Positions 7,670 to 15,285 of a stretch of DNA of 23,900 bases are shown in pieces. The stretch covers positions 1 through 23,900 of the forward strand of contig JAIRZG010000195.1 in assembly GCA_031267345.1 (NCBI GenBank), in the 5' to 3' direction. This stretch comes from Zoogloeaceae bacterium. GTDB taxonomy: Bacteria; Pseudomonadota; Gammaproteobacteria; Burkholderiales; Rhodocyclaceae. The notes below the pieces were generated by a model. That model had not been told where the DNA came from. It did no database searches and saw only the letters and a list, made by a program, of their open reading frames with translations. The position numbers were made by a program, and so were the translations under genes. How positions within the stretch are numbered: the stretch's first letter is position 1; each line of letters begins with the position of its first letter.

Positions 7670-8211
7670 GCTTCGCCTCCCGTGAGAATATGCTCGACCG
7701 CCGCCGCGAGGTCGGCGAATTCCAGGGTATTGGGTGGAAGATGGCCTTCTTCTCTGGTTTTTTCGCCCTTGCCGGTCAATACCAGCATCGGCTGGCAATC
7801 GACTGCGGCGGCGGCTTGCAGATCGCGCAGGGAATCGCCGATGGCGGGTACGCCGACCAGATTGGCGTTCAGGCATTCGGCAAGCCGCTTGAACAGGCCG
7901 GGGCTGGGTTTGCGGCAGTCGCAGCCGGAATCCGCCGGATGCGGACAATAAAAGATGGCGTCAATGCGCCCGCCCACGGCAAAGAGCGCCTGATACATTT
8001 TTTCGTGAATGGCGTTCAGGGTATCCATGTCAAACAGGCCGCGCCCGATGCCCGACTGGTTGGTGACAATGACCACCTTGTAACCGGCCTGATTCAGACG
8101 GGCGACGGCTTCCAGCGCGCCGGGGATGGGCTTCCATTCCGCCGGATTCTTGATGTATTGGGCGGAATCAAAATTGATCACGCCGTCGCGGTCAAGGATG
8201 ACAAGTTTCAT
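7666..8211 (-). CDS. gmhB: D-glycero-beta-D-manno-heptose-1,7-bisphosphate 7-phosphatase
   Basis: HAD-superfamily phosphatase in the ADP-heptose pathway for the LPS inner core. It has 181 residues, full length. Seen: catalytic DRDG with Asp7 and Asp9, motif II TNQSGI at 50-55, the structural zinc ligands Cys89, His91, Cys97 and Cys99 (CPH...CDC), KPSPG near 101-105, and the motif IV Asp pair in GDSLRD at 125-130. It lies 13 bases after glyS and overlaps plsC by four bases; the glyQS-gmhB-plsC order is familiar from betaproteobacteria. No oddities seen. Its presence implies heptose-containing LPS or ADP-heptose production. Confidence 0.95.
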   Translation of the reverse strand: MKLVILDRDGVINFDSAQYIKNPAEWKPIPGALEAVARLNQAGYKVVIVTNQSGIGRGLFDMDTLNAIHEKMYQALFAVGGRIDAIFYCPHPADSGCDCRKPSPGLFKRLAECLNANLVGVPAIGDSLRDLQAAAAVDCQPMLVLTGKGEKTREEGHLPPNTLEFADLAAAVEHILTGGEA

Positions 8212-8224
8212 GGCGGCAAACCCC

Positions 8225-10426
8225 TCAAGCCGAAAGCCGGGAAAGATTGGCGACCCGGTTCATGGCTTTGAAAAGCTGCGTGAGCAGGGACAGGCGGTTG
8301 CGCTTCAAGGCTATGTCTTCGGCATTGACCATGACGCCATTAAAGAAGGCGTCAATCGGCGCGCGCAATGCCGCCAGCGTTTGCAGCGAAGCGGTGTAAT
8401 CGCCTGCGGCAAAGGCAGCGGCGGCCTGGGGCGCAACTTCCTGCAAGGCGGTATGCAGCGCGGCTTCGGCGGCATCGCGGAACAATCCGGCATCCACCGC
8501 GCCCGCGCGGACGCCTTCCGCTTTTTTCAGGATGTTGCCGACCCGCTTGTTGGCGGCGGCGAGCGCCTCGGCTTCCGGTAACTGCAAAAAGGCGCGCACG
8601 GCGGCAAGGCGTTTGGGGATGTCGGCAAGCCGTTGCGGGGAAAGACTCAATACCGCGTCGACTTCCTGCGCCGTAAACCCCTGTTCGCGCAGGTTGCCCG
8701 CGAGGCGCTCAAAGATGAAGGCGGACAGCGCAGTAGTTGCGGGCGTAAACCCTTGCACGGCGATGAAAGGCGCGGCGGCGGCGGCAAGCAACGCATCCAG
8801 CGGCATATCCAGATCGCCGTCCGTAAGGATGCGAATCACGCCCAGCGCGTGACGGCGTAGCGCAAACGGGTCTTTGTCGCCCGTGGGCGTCTGCCCGACG
8901 CCAAAGAGTCCGGTCAGGGTTTCCAGCTTGTCGGCAAGCGCCACGATCCGTCCCACCTTGCCGCGCGGTAGCGCGTCGCCCGCGAAGCGCGGCTTGTAGT
9001 GGTCTTCGATGGCGTCGACCACCTCCGGCGGCAGACCGTCGTTTACGGCGTAATAACGCCCCATGACGCCTTGCAATTCAGGAAATTCGCCCACCATGTC
9101 GGTGAGCAGATCGGCCTTGGCGAGCCGCGCCGCCTGTTCGACCGCGCGGCGCAATTCGTTCTTGCCGAAGGCCTTACGCCGGAAACGCCATTGACCAATG
9201 AGTTCGACCTCACGGCTCAATTCGTCCTTACCGGAGAGTTCGGCGAAGTTACCGATGAGGTTGTCGACTACGGCGCGGGCGATGGCGACAACGCGCGCGC
9301 TGCGTTCACCCTGGCTGCCGAGCCTGTTGTGATAGACCACTTTCGCCAGCGCGGGCAGGCGCGATTTCAGCGTCTTTTTGCGATCCTGATCAAAAAAGAA
9401 TTTGGCGTCCGCCAGACGCGGGCGCACCACGCGCTCGTTGCCGCAGATGATGGCGGTCGGGTCGGCAGGATGGAGATTGCTTACCAGCAAAAAGCGGTTG
9501 CTCAACTTGCCGTTCGCGTCGAGCAGGGGGAAGTATTTCTGGTTCGCCTTCATGGTCAGAATCAGGCATTCCTGCGGCACGGCGAGAAATGCCGGCTCGA
9601 ATTGTCCCATCAGCACATTGGGGCGTTCCACCAGCGCGGTGACTTCATCAAGCAGCGCCACATCCTCGATGGGCGTCAACCCCGCGCCCGCCGCTACCGC
9701 CGCCAATTGCCGCGCGATTTCGTCGCGCCGTTCGGCAAAGGCGGCGATGACCGCGCCCTCGCGGCGCAGGGTTTCGGCGTAATCGTCGGCGTGTTTCAGG
9801 GTGACGGGATGGACGCTCGCCTCGAAACGATGCCCCTGTGTCATTCTTCCCGCCGTCAGGCCCAGCACGGCGACCGGCACGATGTCCGCGCCGTGCAGCG
9901 CGGTGAGCGCGTGCGCCGGACGCACAAAATGCACCGTATTCCACCCGTCGGCAAGCTGATAGCTCATGACTTTGGGAATCGGCAGCGCGTCCAACGCGGC
10001 TTCCAGCGCCGTCTGCGTCCCTTCCGCCAGTGTCGCGCCCGGAGCGATGCTTTCCAGAAACAGGCTCTCGGCCTTACCATCCGTTTGGTGGCGCAATTGG
10101 GGGACGACGTTTGCGTCCAATCCCAGACTCGCCAGTTTTTTCAGGAGCGCGGGCGTTGCCTGACCGCCTGCGTCCAGCCCCACGGAGACCGGCATCAGCT
10201 TGCGCGTCAGCGGTTGGTCGGCGGCGGCGGGCAGGACATGGCTAATCTGCGCGGCCAGACGGCGCGGCGTGGCGTAGGCGGCAACGACGCTTTGCGCCGT
10301 GGTCAGGGCGGCGGTTTGCAGGGAACGGAACAGGGTGTCGGCAAAAACCTCCCCCAATTTTTTCAGCGCCCTGGGCGGCAGTTCCTCGACCAGAAGTTCA
10401 ATCAGCAGGGTTTGTGTCATCATCAT
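8225..10426 (-). CDS. glyS: Glycine-tRNA ligase beta subunit
   Basis: Beta subunit of the alpha2beta2 bacterial glycyl-tRNA synthetase; it carries tRNA recognition, an HD-like region and the C-terminal anticodon-binding domain. It has 733 residues from the first ATG, slightly longer than the E. coli protein. Seen: the N-terminal family signature LLIELLVEELPPRALKKLGE, the internal MTQGHRFE segment, GVMGRYYAVNDGLP, and the FALRRHALGVIRIL block. Three ATG codons stand in a row at 10426, 10423 and 10420; the first overlaps the glyQ TGA (TGATG) and has AAGG seven bases upstream, so coupling favours it. It must work with the adjacent glyQ product. Confidence 0.96.
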   Translation of the reverse strand: MMMTQTLLIELLVEELPPRALKKLGEVFADTLFRSLQTAALTTAQSVVAAYATPRRLAAQISHVLPAAADQPLTRKLMPVSVGLDAGGQATPALLKKLASLGLDANVVPQLRHQTDGKAESLFLESIAPGATLAEGTQTALEAALDALPIPKVMSYQLADGWNTVHFVRPAHALTALHGADIVPVAVLGLTAGRMTQGHRFEASVHPVTLKHADDYAETLRREGAVIAAFAERRDEIARQLAAVAAGAGLTPIEDVALLDEVTALVERPNVLMGQFEPAFLAVPQECLILTMKANQKYFPLLDANGKLSNRFLLVSNLHPADPTAIICGNERVVRPRLADAKFFFDQDRKKTLKSRLPALAKVVYHNRLGSQGERSARVVAIARAVVDNLIGNFAELSGKDELSREVELIGQWRFRRKAFGKNELRRAVEQAARLAKADLLTDMVGEFPELQGVMGRYYAVNDGLPPEVVDAIEDHYKPRFAGDALPRGKVGRIVALADKLETLTGLFGVGQTPTGDKDPFALRRHALGVIRILTDGDLDMPLDALLAAAAAPFIAVQGFTPATTALSAFIFERLAGNLREQGFTAQEVDAVLSLSPQRLADIPKRLAAVRAFLQLPEAEALAAANKRVGNILKKAEGVRAGAVDAGLFRDAAEAALHTALQEVAPQAAAAFAAGDYTASLQTLAALRAPIDAFFNGVMVNAEDIALKRNRLSLLTQLFKAMNRVANLSRLSA

Positions 10427-11397
10427 CAGGCCGCCTTCTTTTCGAGCTGCGCCAGCACTTCGGCGGCATGCGCGCGCGACGCCATAGGAAACCCCAGACG
10501 AGCGCGGGAATCCAGATAGCTCCGGGCGACGCTTCTGGCAAGGTTGCGGATACGCCCGATGTAAGTCGCCCGCTCGGTGACGGAAATTGCGCCGCGCGCG
10601 TCCAGCAGATTGAAGGTATGCGCCGCCTTCAGGATTTGCTCATAGGCAGGCAGCGCCAGTTGCGCCGCCATCAGGCGTTCGGCCTGCCGCTCGTGCGCGT
10701 TGAACGCTGCGAGCAGGAAATCTGCGTCCGAATGCTCAAAATTGTAGGCCGACTGCTCCTTTTCGTTCTGGAGATAGACATCGCCGTAGGTAAGCGTATT
10801 CCCACGTTCGCCTGTCGGATCGGGGGCTACGCCCTCCGTCCAGATGAGGTCATAGACGTTTTCCACGCCTTGTAAATACATGGCCAGACGTTCCAGTCCG
10901 TAGGTGATTTCGCCGGTAATCGGCTTTACGTCAATGCCGCCCACCTGCTGAAAATAGGTGAATTGCGTCACCTCCATGCCGTTCATCCATACTTCCCAGC
11001 CCAGACCCCACGCGCCCAGCGTCGGGTTTTCCCAATCGTCCTCGACAAATCGCACGTCATTTTGCTTCAGATCGAAGCCCAGCGCTTCCAGCGAGCCAAG
11101 ATAGAGATCGATGATGTTTTCCGGCGCGGGCTTCAACACCACCTGATACTGGTAATAATGCTGCATCCGGTTGGGATTTTCCCCGTAACGCCCATCCCTG
11201 GGACGGCGCGAAGGCTGCACGTAGGCGGCTTTCCAGGGTTCCGGCCCGATGGCGCGCAAGAAGGTCGCCGTATGGCTGGTTCCCGCGCCAACCTCCATGT
11301 CATAAGGCTGCAACAGGGCGCAACCCTTGTCACTCCAGTAGCGTTGCAAAGTGAGGATGATGCTTTGAAAGCTCGATGCCGATTCGCGGGTCGTCAT
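10426..11397 (-). CDS. glyQ: Glycine-tRNA ligase alpha subunit
   Basis: Alpha (catalytic, class II) subunit of glycyl-tRNA synthetase, forming glycyl-adenylate and charging tRNA-Gly. It has 323 residues, typical or slightly long. Seen: the N-terminal SFQSIILTLQRYWSDKGC, GAGTSHTATFLRAIGPEPW, the class II motif-2 region QPSRRPRDGRYGENPNR (cut from a longer block), and GLERLAMYLQGVENVYDL near motif 3. It heads the - strand operon with glyS, gmhB, plsC and the ygjP-like gene. The region before its ATG has a weak -10-like element but no strong Shine-Dalgarno sequence. Divergent from the decayed tonB. Confidence 0.97.
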   Translation of the reverse strand: MTTRESASSFQSIILTLQRYWSDKGCALLQPYDMEVGAGTSHTATFLRAIGPEPWKAAYVQPSRRPRDGRYGENPNRMQHYYQYQVVLKPAPENIIDLYLGSLEALGFDLKQNDVRFVEDDWENPTLGAWGLGWEVWMNGMEVTQFTYFQQVGGIDVKPITGEITYGLERLAMYLQGVENVYDLIWTEGVAPDPTGERGNTLTYGDVYLQNEKEQSAYNFEHSDADFLLAAFNAHERQAERLMAAQLALPAYEQILKAAHTFNLLDARGAISVTERATYIGRIRNLARSVARSYLDSRARLGFPMASRAHAAEVLAQLEKKAA

Positions 11398-11426
11398 GGG
11401 ACGGATCTGAATAAAGGAAACAGGGA

Positions 11427-11453
11427 ATTTTACTTGCTTTTAATCCTGACCAA
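11427..11453 (-). promoter_or_regulatory. Weak candidate promoter for the glyQ operon
   Basis: On the - strand TTGGTC (11453-11448) and TAAAAT (11432-11427) are spaced 15 bases apart, upstream of glyQ. The -10 matches five of six; the spacing is short. It would give a leader of roughly 20-25 bases. Confidence 0.3.
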
Positions 11454-11499
11454 GCGTTTTCGGAACGGGTTTCGCAGGGTAAATACGCTGCATTCCTGA

Positions 11500-12054
11500 C
11501 AGAATGGCGCGTTGCTGTTTGCCGTGCCGCGCGGCGAGGTTGAACCGGCGCGGCTTGCCGCGCCGGTTCAGGTCAGCCTGCTCGATCCTGCGCCTGCGTC
11601 CGATGCCGCCGCGTCAGCGGCTGCCGCGCCGGAACCCCCTGTCCCAATCCCGCCGGTCAAGCCGCCTGTTCCCAAGCCCATTGCCAGGCCGGTTCCCCAA
11701 CCTGTTCCTGAATCACCGCCGACGCCGACGCCTGAACCGACTCCGACCACCGCGCCTGTCGCCGCGATGTCCGCCCAGACGGCGACGGGGGCTTCCGCGT
11801 CTGCCAGCAGCAGTGCGTCCGCGGAAAGCACCGGGGCGTCGGGCAGCACGGACGCGCTGGTGGAAGCCTGTTTTGATGCGGATTATTTGCGTAATCCCAA
11901 GCCCATCTATCCCGCCATGTCCCGGCGCATGCGCGAAGAAGGCAAGGTCATGCTGCACGTTCATGTGCAGCCCGACGGGAATCCGCAAGAAATCGAAATC
12001 AAACGCAGTTCCGGCAGCACTCGTCTGGACGAAGCCACCAACAAAGCCGCCGTC
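11500..12054 (+). pseudogene. tonB: tonB remnant lacking its membrane anchor and C-terminal end
   Basis: TonB normally spans from an N-terminal transmembrane anchor through a Pro-rich periplasmic linker to a C-terminal domain that contacts outer-membrane receptors. Here the frame opens after a TGA at 11497-11499 and the first residues readable are LLFAVPRGEVEPARL, which look like the end of an anchor, so most of the hydrophobic segment is gone; the first usable start would be TTG 11512. The linker is intact (Pro-Val-Pro-Lys-rich, then Ser/Ala-rich). The C-terminal domain is recognisable (YPAMSRRMREEGKVMLHVHV, then SSGSTRLDEA) but stops short of the usual WRFVPA strand. From about 12055 the frame continues directly into exbB. 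A functional TonB is unlikely. Confidence 0.8.
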
Positions 12055-12769
12055 TGGACGCGGGGCGACACGGTTTCGCACATCATTGTGATTGTGCTTG
12101 TCGTCATGTCGATTGCCAGTTGGAGCATTATGCTCGGCAAAACCTGGCTGGTCTGGGCGCTGCGCCACAAAACGCCGCGCGCGCTGGAAAATTTCTGGGA
12201 TTCCGCCACCATCACCGCTGGACTGGAAAAACTCGCCCCCTGAAGCCTTTTTACGATATGGCGGCGCAGGGGCAGGGCGCGATTCATCATCTTGAATCCC
12301 TTTGGCATGAACAGAGCCATCTCGATGCCCATCTCTCCGCCAGCGAACTGGTGACAAGGGCGCTACGCAACAGCATCGCCCGTACCGCGTCAAGGCTGGA
12401 AGGCGGGCTGACCCTGTTGGCGTCCGTCGGCTCTACCGCGCTTTTTGTCGGGCTGTTCGGCACGGTATGGGGTATTTATCACGCGCTGGCGCGCATCGGC
12501 ACGACCAGGCAGAGCAGTCTGAGCAAGGTGGCGGGACCGGTGGGCGAGGCGCTCATCATGACGGCGGCCGGGTTGTTCGTCGCCATTCCCGCCGTGTTAG
12601 CTTACAACGTCTTTACCCGATCTCCCTGATCACGGCGGATATGAAAGCCTTCGCCCACGATTTGCACGCTTATTTCACCACAGGCTATCCCCTGCCCACG
12701 TCACAGGGCAGCAGCCGACTGCGTCCGGTCAAAAAACCGGTGCCTGTCGTCACGGCAGAGGCTGCTTGA
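12055..12769 (+). pseudogene. exbB: exbB remnant, fused to tonB and twice frameshifted
   Basis: ExbB is the TolQ/MotA-like proton channel subunit that powers TonB. Homology starts at WTRGDTVSHIIVIV, just inside the usual N-terminus, and is in frame with the tonB remnant. The reading frame then breaks: a TGA at 12241-12243 follows a run of five C (12236-12240), and the homology goes on in another frame (DMAAQGQGAIHHLESLW to AYNVFTRSP, including the channel segments GSTALFVGLFGTVWGIYHAL and AGLFVAIPAVLAY). A second TGA at 12627-12629 ends that frame and the third carries the conserved tail (ADMKAFAHDLHAYFTTG). Each break equals loss of one base. Sequencing error could explain single slips, but not the gene fusion. 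Confidence 0.82.
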
Positions 12770-12770
12770 G

Positions 12771-13331
12771 ATGGCGTTCGGCAGCTTCAATTCCGGGGCT
12801 TCGCGCCCGATGATGGAAATCAACACCACGCCGCTGGTCGACGTGATGCTGGTGCTCCTGATTATTTTTCTGGTCACTGCCCCGCTGATGACGCAAGCCA
12901 TCAAGGTCGATTTGCCGCAGGCTTCCGGCGAAGCGGCGGACACCGAACCGGAAACCCTGCGTCTGGCGATAGATGGCGCGGGAAAGCTCTACTGGAACGA
13001 CGCGCCCTTTGCGGAAACGGACGGGCAAACGCTGGAAAGCAGCCTGCAAGCCGCAGTCAGCACCTATTCGCAACTGGAAGTACAGCTTTCCGCCGACCGT
13101 GACACCCGCTACCAGCGCGTCGCCGAAATCATGTCCGCCGCCAAACTCGCCGACGTGGTCAAACTGGGCTTCGTTACGCTGCCCGCGGCGGGCGGCGATC
13201 AGCCCGCCGTCGCCTTGCAGGGGAAACCCGTCACCGAAGGCAGCGACGCTCCCCGTGGACGCTTCGCCGAACGTCATCAGGGCATGGAAGGTCGACAGCG
13301 CCCCGACAGCGCGCCACGTCATGCGCGGTAA
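12771..13331 (+). CDS. exbD: ExbD/TolR-family biopolymer transport protein (possibly non-functional)
   Basis: ExbD works with ExbB to pass proton motive force to TonB. The 186-residue frame has a short cytoplasmic start, one transmembrane helix (LVDVMLVLLIIFLVTAPLM, about 22-40) with the essential channel Asp at 24 in the TTPLVDV context, and a periplasmic domain ending in KLADVVKLGFVTLPA. Typical ExbD stops near there; about 47 further residues, Arg/Gly-rich and unlike the family, suggest the original stop was lost. It begins one base after the exbB frame end. Because tonB and exbB upstream are broken, its role is doubtful; it may be a not-yet-mutated remnant or serve another ExbB. Confidence 0.8.
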   Translation: MAFGSFNSGASRPMMEINTTPLVDVMLVLLIIFLVTAPLMTQAIKVDLPQASGEAADTEPETLRLAIDGAGKLYWNDAPFAETDGQTLESSLQAAVSTYSQLEVQLSADRDTRYQRVAEIMSAAKLADVVKLGFVTLPAAGGDQPAVALQGKPVTEGSDAPRGRFAERHQGMEGRQRPDSAPRHAR

Positions 13332-13383
13332 TACAAGTATGGAAGCATTTGTTTTAAAAGTTACCAATCCTGTCAAAAACCCA

Positions 13384-13397
13384 CGACAAATTTGTCG
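13384..13397. promoter_or_regulatory. 14-base perfect palindrome just upstream of the rplM promoter
   Basis: CGACAAATTTGTCG is fully self-complementary and ends seven bases before the -35 hexamer of the rplM promoter. Its place fits an operator or an upstream activating element, but no binding protein can be named and it could be chance. Confidence 0.35.
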
Positions 13398-13404
13398 CGA
13401 AGGA

Positions 13405-13433
13405 TTGACATGCGCCGCGCTTCTGCCTAGAAT
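13405..13433 (+). promoter_or_regulatory. Sigma70 promoter of rplM-rpsI
   Basis: TTGACA (13405-13410, consensus) and TAGAAT (13428-13433, five of six) are separated by exactly 17 bases, about 40 bases before the rplM start. This is one of the two clearest promoters in the window. Confidence 0.88.
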
Positions 13434-13472
13434 CCTGCCTCTTTTGATTTTTGCAGGCAAAGGATGCCGTCA

Positions 13473-13907
13473 ATGAAAACTTTTTCCGCCAAACCGCATG
13501 AGGTGGTGCATGAGTGGTTTGTGGTGGACGCCACGGACAAGGTGCTGGGTCGTCTGGCCAGCGAGATTGCGCGCCGTTTGCGCGGCAAGCACAAGGCCAT
13601 TTACACACCGCACGTCGATACCGGCGATTTTATCGTCGTGACCAACGTGGAAAAGCTGCGCGTCACCGGCAACAAGGCGGAAGACAAAAAGTACTTTCGT
13701 CATACGGGTTTCCCGGGTGGCATTTACGAAACCAGCTTTGCCAAAATGCAGCAACGTTTTCCCGCGCGCATTCTGGAAAAGGCCGTCAAGGGCATGTTGC
13801 CCAAGGGGCCGTTGGGCTACGCCATGCTGAAAAAGCTGAAATGCTATGCTGGCGCGCAACATCCCCATACCGCCCAGCAACCCCGGACGCTGGAAATTCA
13901 AGGATAA
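13473..13907 (+). CDS. rplM: 50S ribosomal protein L13
   Basis: Large-subunit ribosomal protein that binds 23S rRNA early in assembly. It has 144 residues from the chosen start. Seen: MKTFSAKPHEV start, the VLGRLASEIARRLRGKHK helix region, TGNKAEDKKYFRHTG, and MLPKGPLGYAMLKKLKCY near the C-terminus. ATG 13473 is preferred to the in-frame ATG 13464 because AAGGA at 13460-13464 overlaps the latter and stands eight bases before the former, and because family members start at MKTF. rpsI follows after four bases, the standard rplM-rpsI pair. Confidence 0.97.
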   Translation: MKTFSAKPHEVVHEWFVVDATDKVLGRLASEIARRLRGKHKAIYTPHVDTGDFIVVTNVEKLRVTGNKAEDKKYFRHTGFPGGIYETSFAKMQQRFPARILEKAVKGMLPKGPLGYAMLKKLKCYAGAQHPHTAQQPRTLEIQG

Positions 13908-13911
13908 AAAC

Positions 13912-14304
13912 ATGGCAGTCAGTTATTACTACGGCACGGGGCGGCGCAAAAGCGCGGTAGCCCGCGTGTTCATGAAGCGTGGATCCGGCGCAATCGTTGT
14001 GAACGGCAAGCCGCTGGATGTTTTCTTTTCCCGCGAAACGGGGCGCATGGTGGTGCGTCAACCGCTGGCGCTGGTCAACCAGCTGGAAGGCTTCGACATC
14101 AAGGTCAATGTGATTGGCGGCGGCGAATCCGGACAGGCGGGCGCAGTGCGTCACGGCATCACCCGCGCCCTGCTGGAATACGACGCTACGCTGAAACCCG
14201 CGCTCTCCAGCGCCGGGTTCGTCACCCGCGACGCGCGCGAAGTGGAACGCAAGAAAGTCGGTCTGCACAAGGCGCGCCGTCGTAAACAGTTCTCCAAGCG
14301 TTAA
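13912..14304 (+). CDS. rpsI: 30S ribosomal protein S9
   Basis: Small-subunit protein whose C-terminal tail reaches the P-site tRNA. It has 130 residues. Seen: YYYGTGRRKSAVARVF near the start, VNVIGGGESGQAGAVRHGI, and the basic terminus KKVGLHKARRRKQFSKR that ends in the conserved SKR tail. The ATG at 13912 has AAGGA seven bases upstream. It is the second gene of the rplM operon. Unusually, the next gene is rplN of the spc operon, where most genomes have unrelated genes after rpsI. Confidence 0.97.
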   Translation: MAVSYYYGTGRRKSAVARVFMKRGSGAIVVNGKPLDVFFSRETGRMVVRQPLALVNQLEGFDIKVNVIGGGESGQAGAVRHGITRALLEYDATLKPALSSAGFVTRDAREVERKKVGLHKARRRKQFSKR

Positions 14305-14332
14305 GTTCGTTGGGGTTTTACAGGAATGCCCG

Positions 14333-14361
14333 AACCGTCCGGATCTGCGTGCGGTTTTTTT
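14333..14361 (+). terminator. Probable intrinsic terminator after rpsI
   Basis: AACCG (14333-14337) pairs with CGGTT (14352-14356), and the stem runs into seven T (14355-14361). The loop is large (14 bases), so the hairpin is modest, but its position between the rplM-rpsI stop and the next promoter fits. Confidence 0.5.
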
Positions 14362-14421
14362 ACCCTTCGCCGTGTTTTCGTTTCCGTTCTCCGGAAAAAT
14401 TGAAAAAGACGCAAAAAAGGA

Positions 14422-14450
14422 TTGACGGGGTAAAAAAATCAGGCCAGAAT
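14422..14450 (+). promoter_or_regulatory. spc operon promoter
   Basis: TTGACG (14422-14427, five of six) and CAGAAT (14445-14450, four of six) are spaced by 17 bases, about 107 bases before rplN. The location matches the known E. coli spc promoter, which lies just before rplN. The rest of the 253-base gap 14305-14557 holds the rpsI terminator, this promoter and a leader; I see no gene or tRNA in it. Confidence 0.8.
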
Positions 14451-14523
14451 CGCCGCCTTTGTTTCTCGCGGTCTTTTCTGGTTGCGGGTCGAGATTAATC
14501 TCCCTTGCGGGATCCAAGACTGT

Positions 14524-14539
14524 CCGCCTTTGCTGGCGG
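14524..14539 (+). promoter_or_regulatory. Leader hairpin before rplN
   Basis: CCGCC (14524-14528) pairs with GGCGG (14535-14539) around a TTTGCT loop, ending a few bases before the GGAG that serves rplN at 14547-14550. It could modulate translation start, but no known regulator is implied. Confidence 0.35.
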
Positions 14540-14557
14540 GATAAGTTGGAGTAAAAA

Positions 14558-14926
14558 ATGATTCAGATGCAAACGGTTCTGAACGTGGCCGACAATACCG
14601 GCGCGCGCTCAGTGATGTGTATCAAGGTATTGGGCGGCTCGCGCCGTCGCTATGCCGGCATAGGCGACGTGATCAAGGTCAGCGTCAAGGACGCCGCGCC
14701 GCGTGGTCGCGTCAAGAAGGGCGATGTCTATAACGCCGTGGTGGTGCGCACCGCCAAGGGCGTGCGTCGTTCGGATGGTTCCCTGGTGAAGTTCGACAGC
14801 AACGCTGCCGTGCTCTTGAACAACAAACTGGAGCCGATTGGCACCCGCATCTTCGGGCCGGTGACGCGCGAATTGCGCACCGAGCGGTACATGAAGATCG
14901 TGTCGCTCGCGCCGGAAGTGCTTTAA
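14558..14926 (+). CDS. rplN: 50S ribosomal protein L14
   Basis: Large-subunit protein at the intersubunit bridge region, first gene of the spc operon here. It has 122 residues, exactly the family length. Seen: MIQMQTVLNVADNTGARSVMCIKVLGGSRRRYAGIGD (in segments), VKKGDVYNAVVVRTAKGVRR, and the end ARTLG-like IGTRIFGPVTRELR with MKIVSLAPEVL. GGAG lies before the ATG. rpsQ and the other S10 operon genes that usually precede it are missing, so transcription must start from the local promoter. Confidence 0.97.
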   Translation: MIQMQTVLNVADNTGARSVMCIKVLGGSRRRYAGIGDVIKVSVKDAAPRGRVKKGDVYNAVVVRTAKGVRRSDGSLVKFDSNAAVLLNNKLEPIGTRIFGPVTRELRTERYMKIVSLAPEVL

Positions 14927-14940
14927 GGAGCCAGACAGAG

Positions 14941-15276
14941 ATGAACAAGATTTGCAAGGGCGACGAGGTGATCGTCATCGCCGGCAAGGACAAGGGGCGT
15001 CGCGGTACGGTAACGTCGCGCGTGGATACCGGACATGTGCTGGTGGAAGGCATCAACATCGCCAAAAAGCACGTGCGCCCCAATCCGGTCAAGGGCGAGA
15101 CAGGGGGCATTGTGCAAAAGGCCATGCCCATCCATGTCTCCAACGTAGCCCTGTTCAACCCGGCCACCGGCAAGGCGGACAAGGTTCGCATCCAGGTGAA
15201 GGCGGTTGAGGGCGGTCGCAAGAAAACGGAACGGGTTCGCGTGTTCAAGTCGAACGGCGAACTGGTGAAGGTGTAA
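14941..15276 (+). CDS. rplX: 50S ribosomal protein L24
   Basis: Assembly-initiating large-subunit protein with a KOW motif. It has 111 residues. Seen: the KOW region GDEVIVIAGKDKGRRGTV at about 7-24 and VEGINIAKKHVRPN, then GGIVQKAMPIHVSNVALFNP. Residue 5 is Cys in MNKICKGDEV, where close relatives usually have Arg as I recall. Spacing to rplN is 14 bases with AAGGAG upstream of the ATG. Confidence 0.96.
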   Translation: MNKICKGDEVIVIAGKDKGRRGTVTSRVDTGHVLVEGINIAKKHVRPNPVKGETGGIVQKAMPIHVSNVALFNPATGKADKVRIQVKAVEGGRKKTERVRVFKSNGELVKV

Positions 15277-15285
15277 GGAAACGAC

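Noticed and set aside
8999..10519. 506-codon open frame antisense to glyS
   Set aside because: Shadow frame with low-complexity Arg/Gln/His-rich composition and no homology seen.
12231..12260. Programmed frameshift in exbB
   Set aside because: No slippery heptamer with downstream structure was recognised, and a second break plus loss of the tonB and exbB ends fit decay better.
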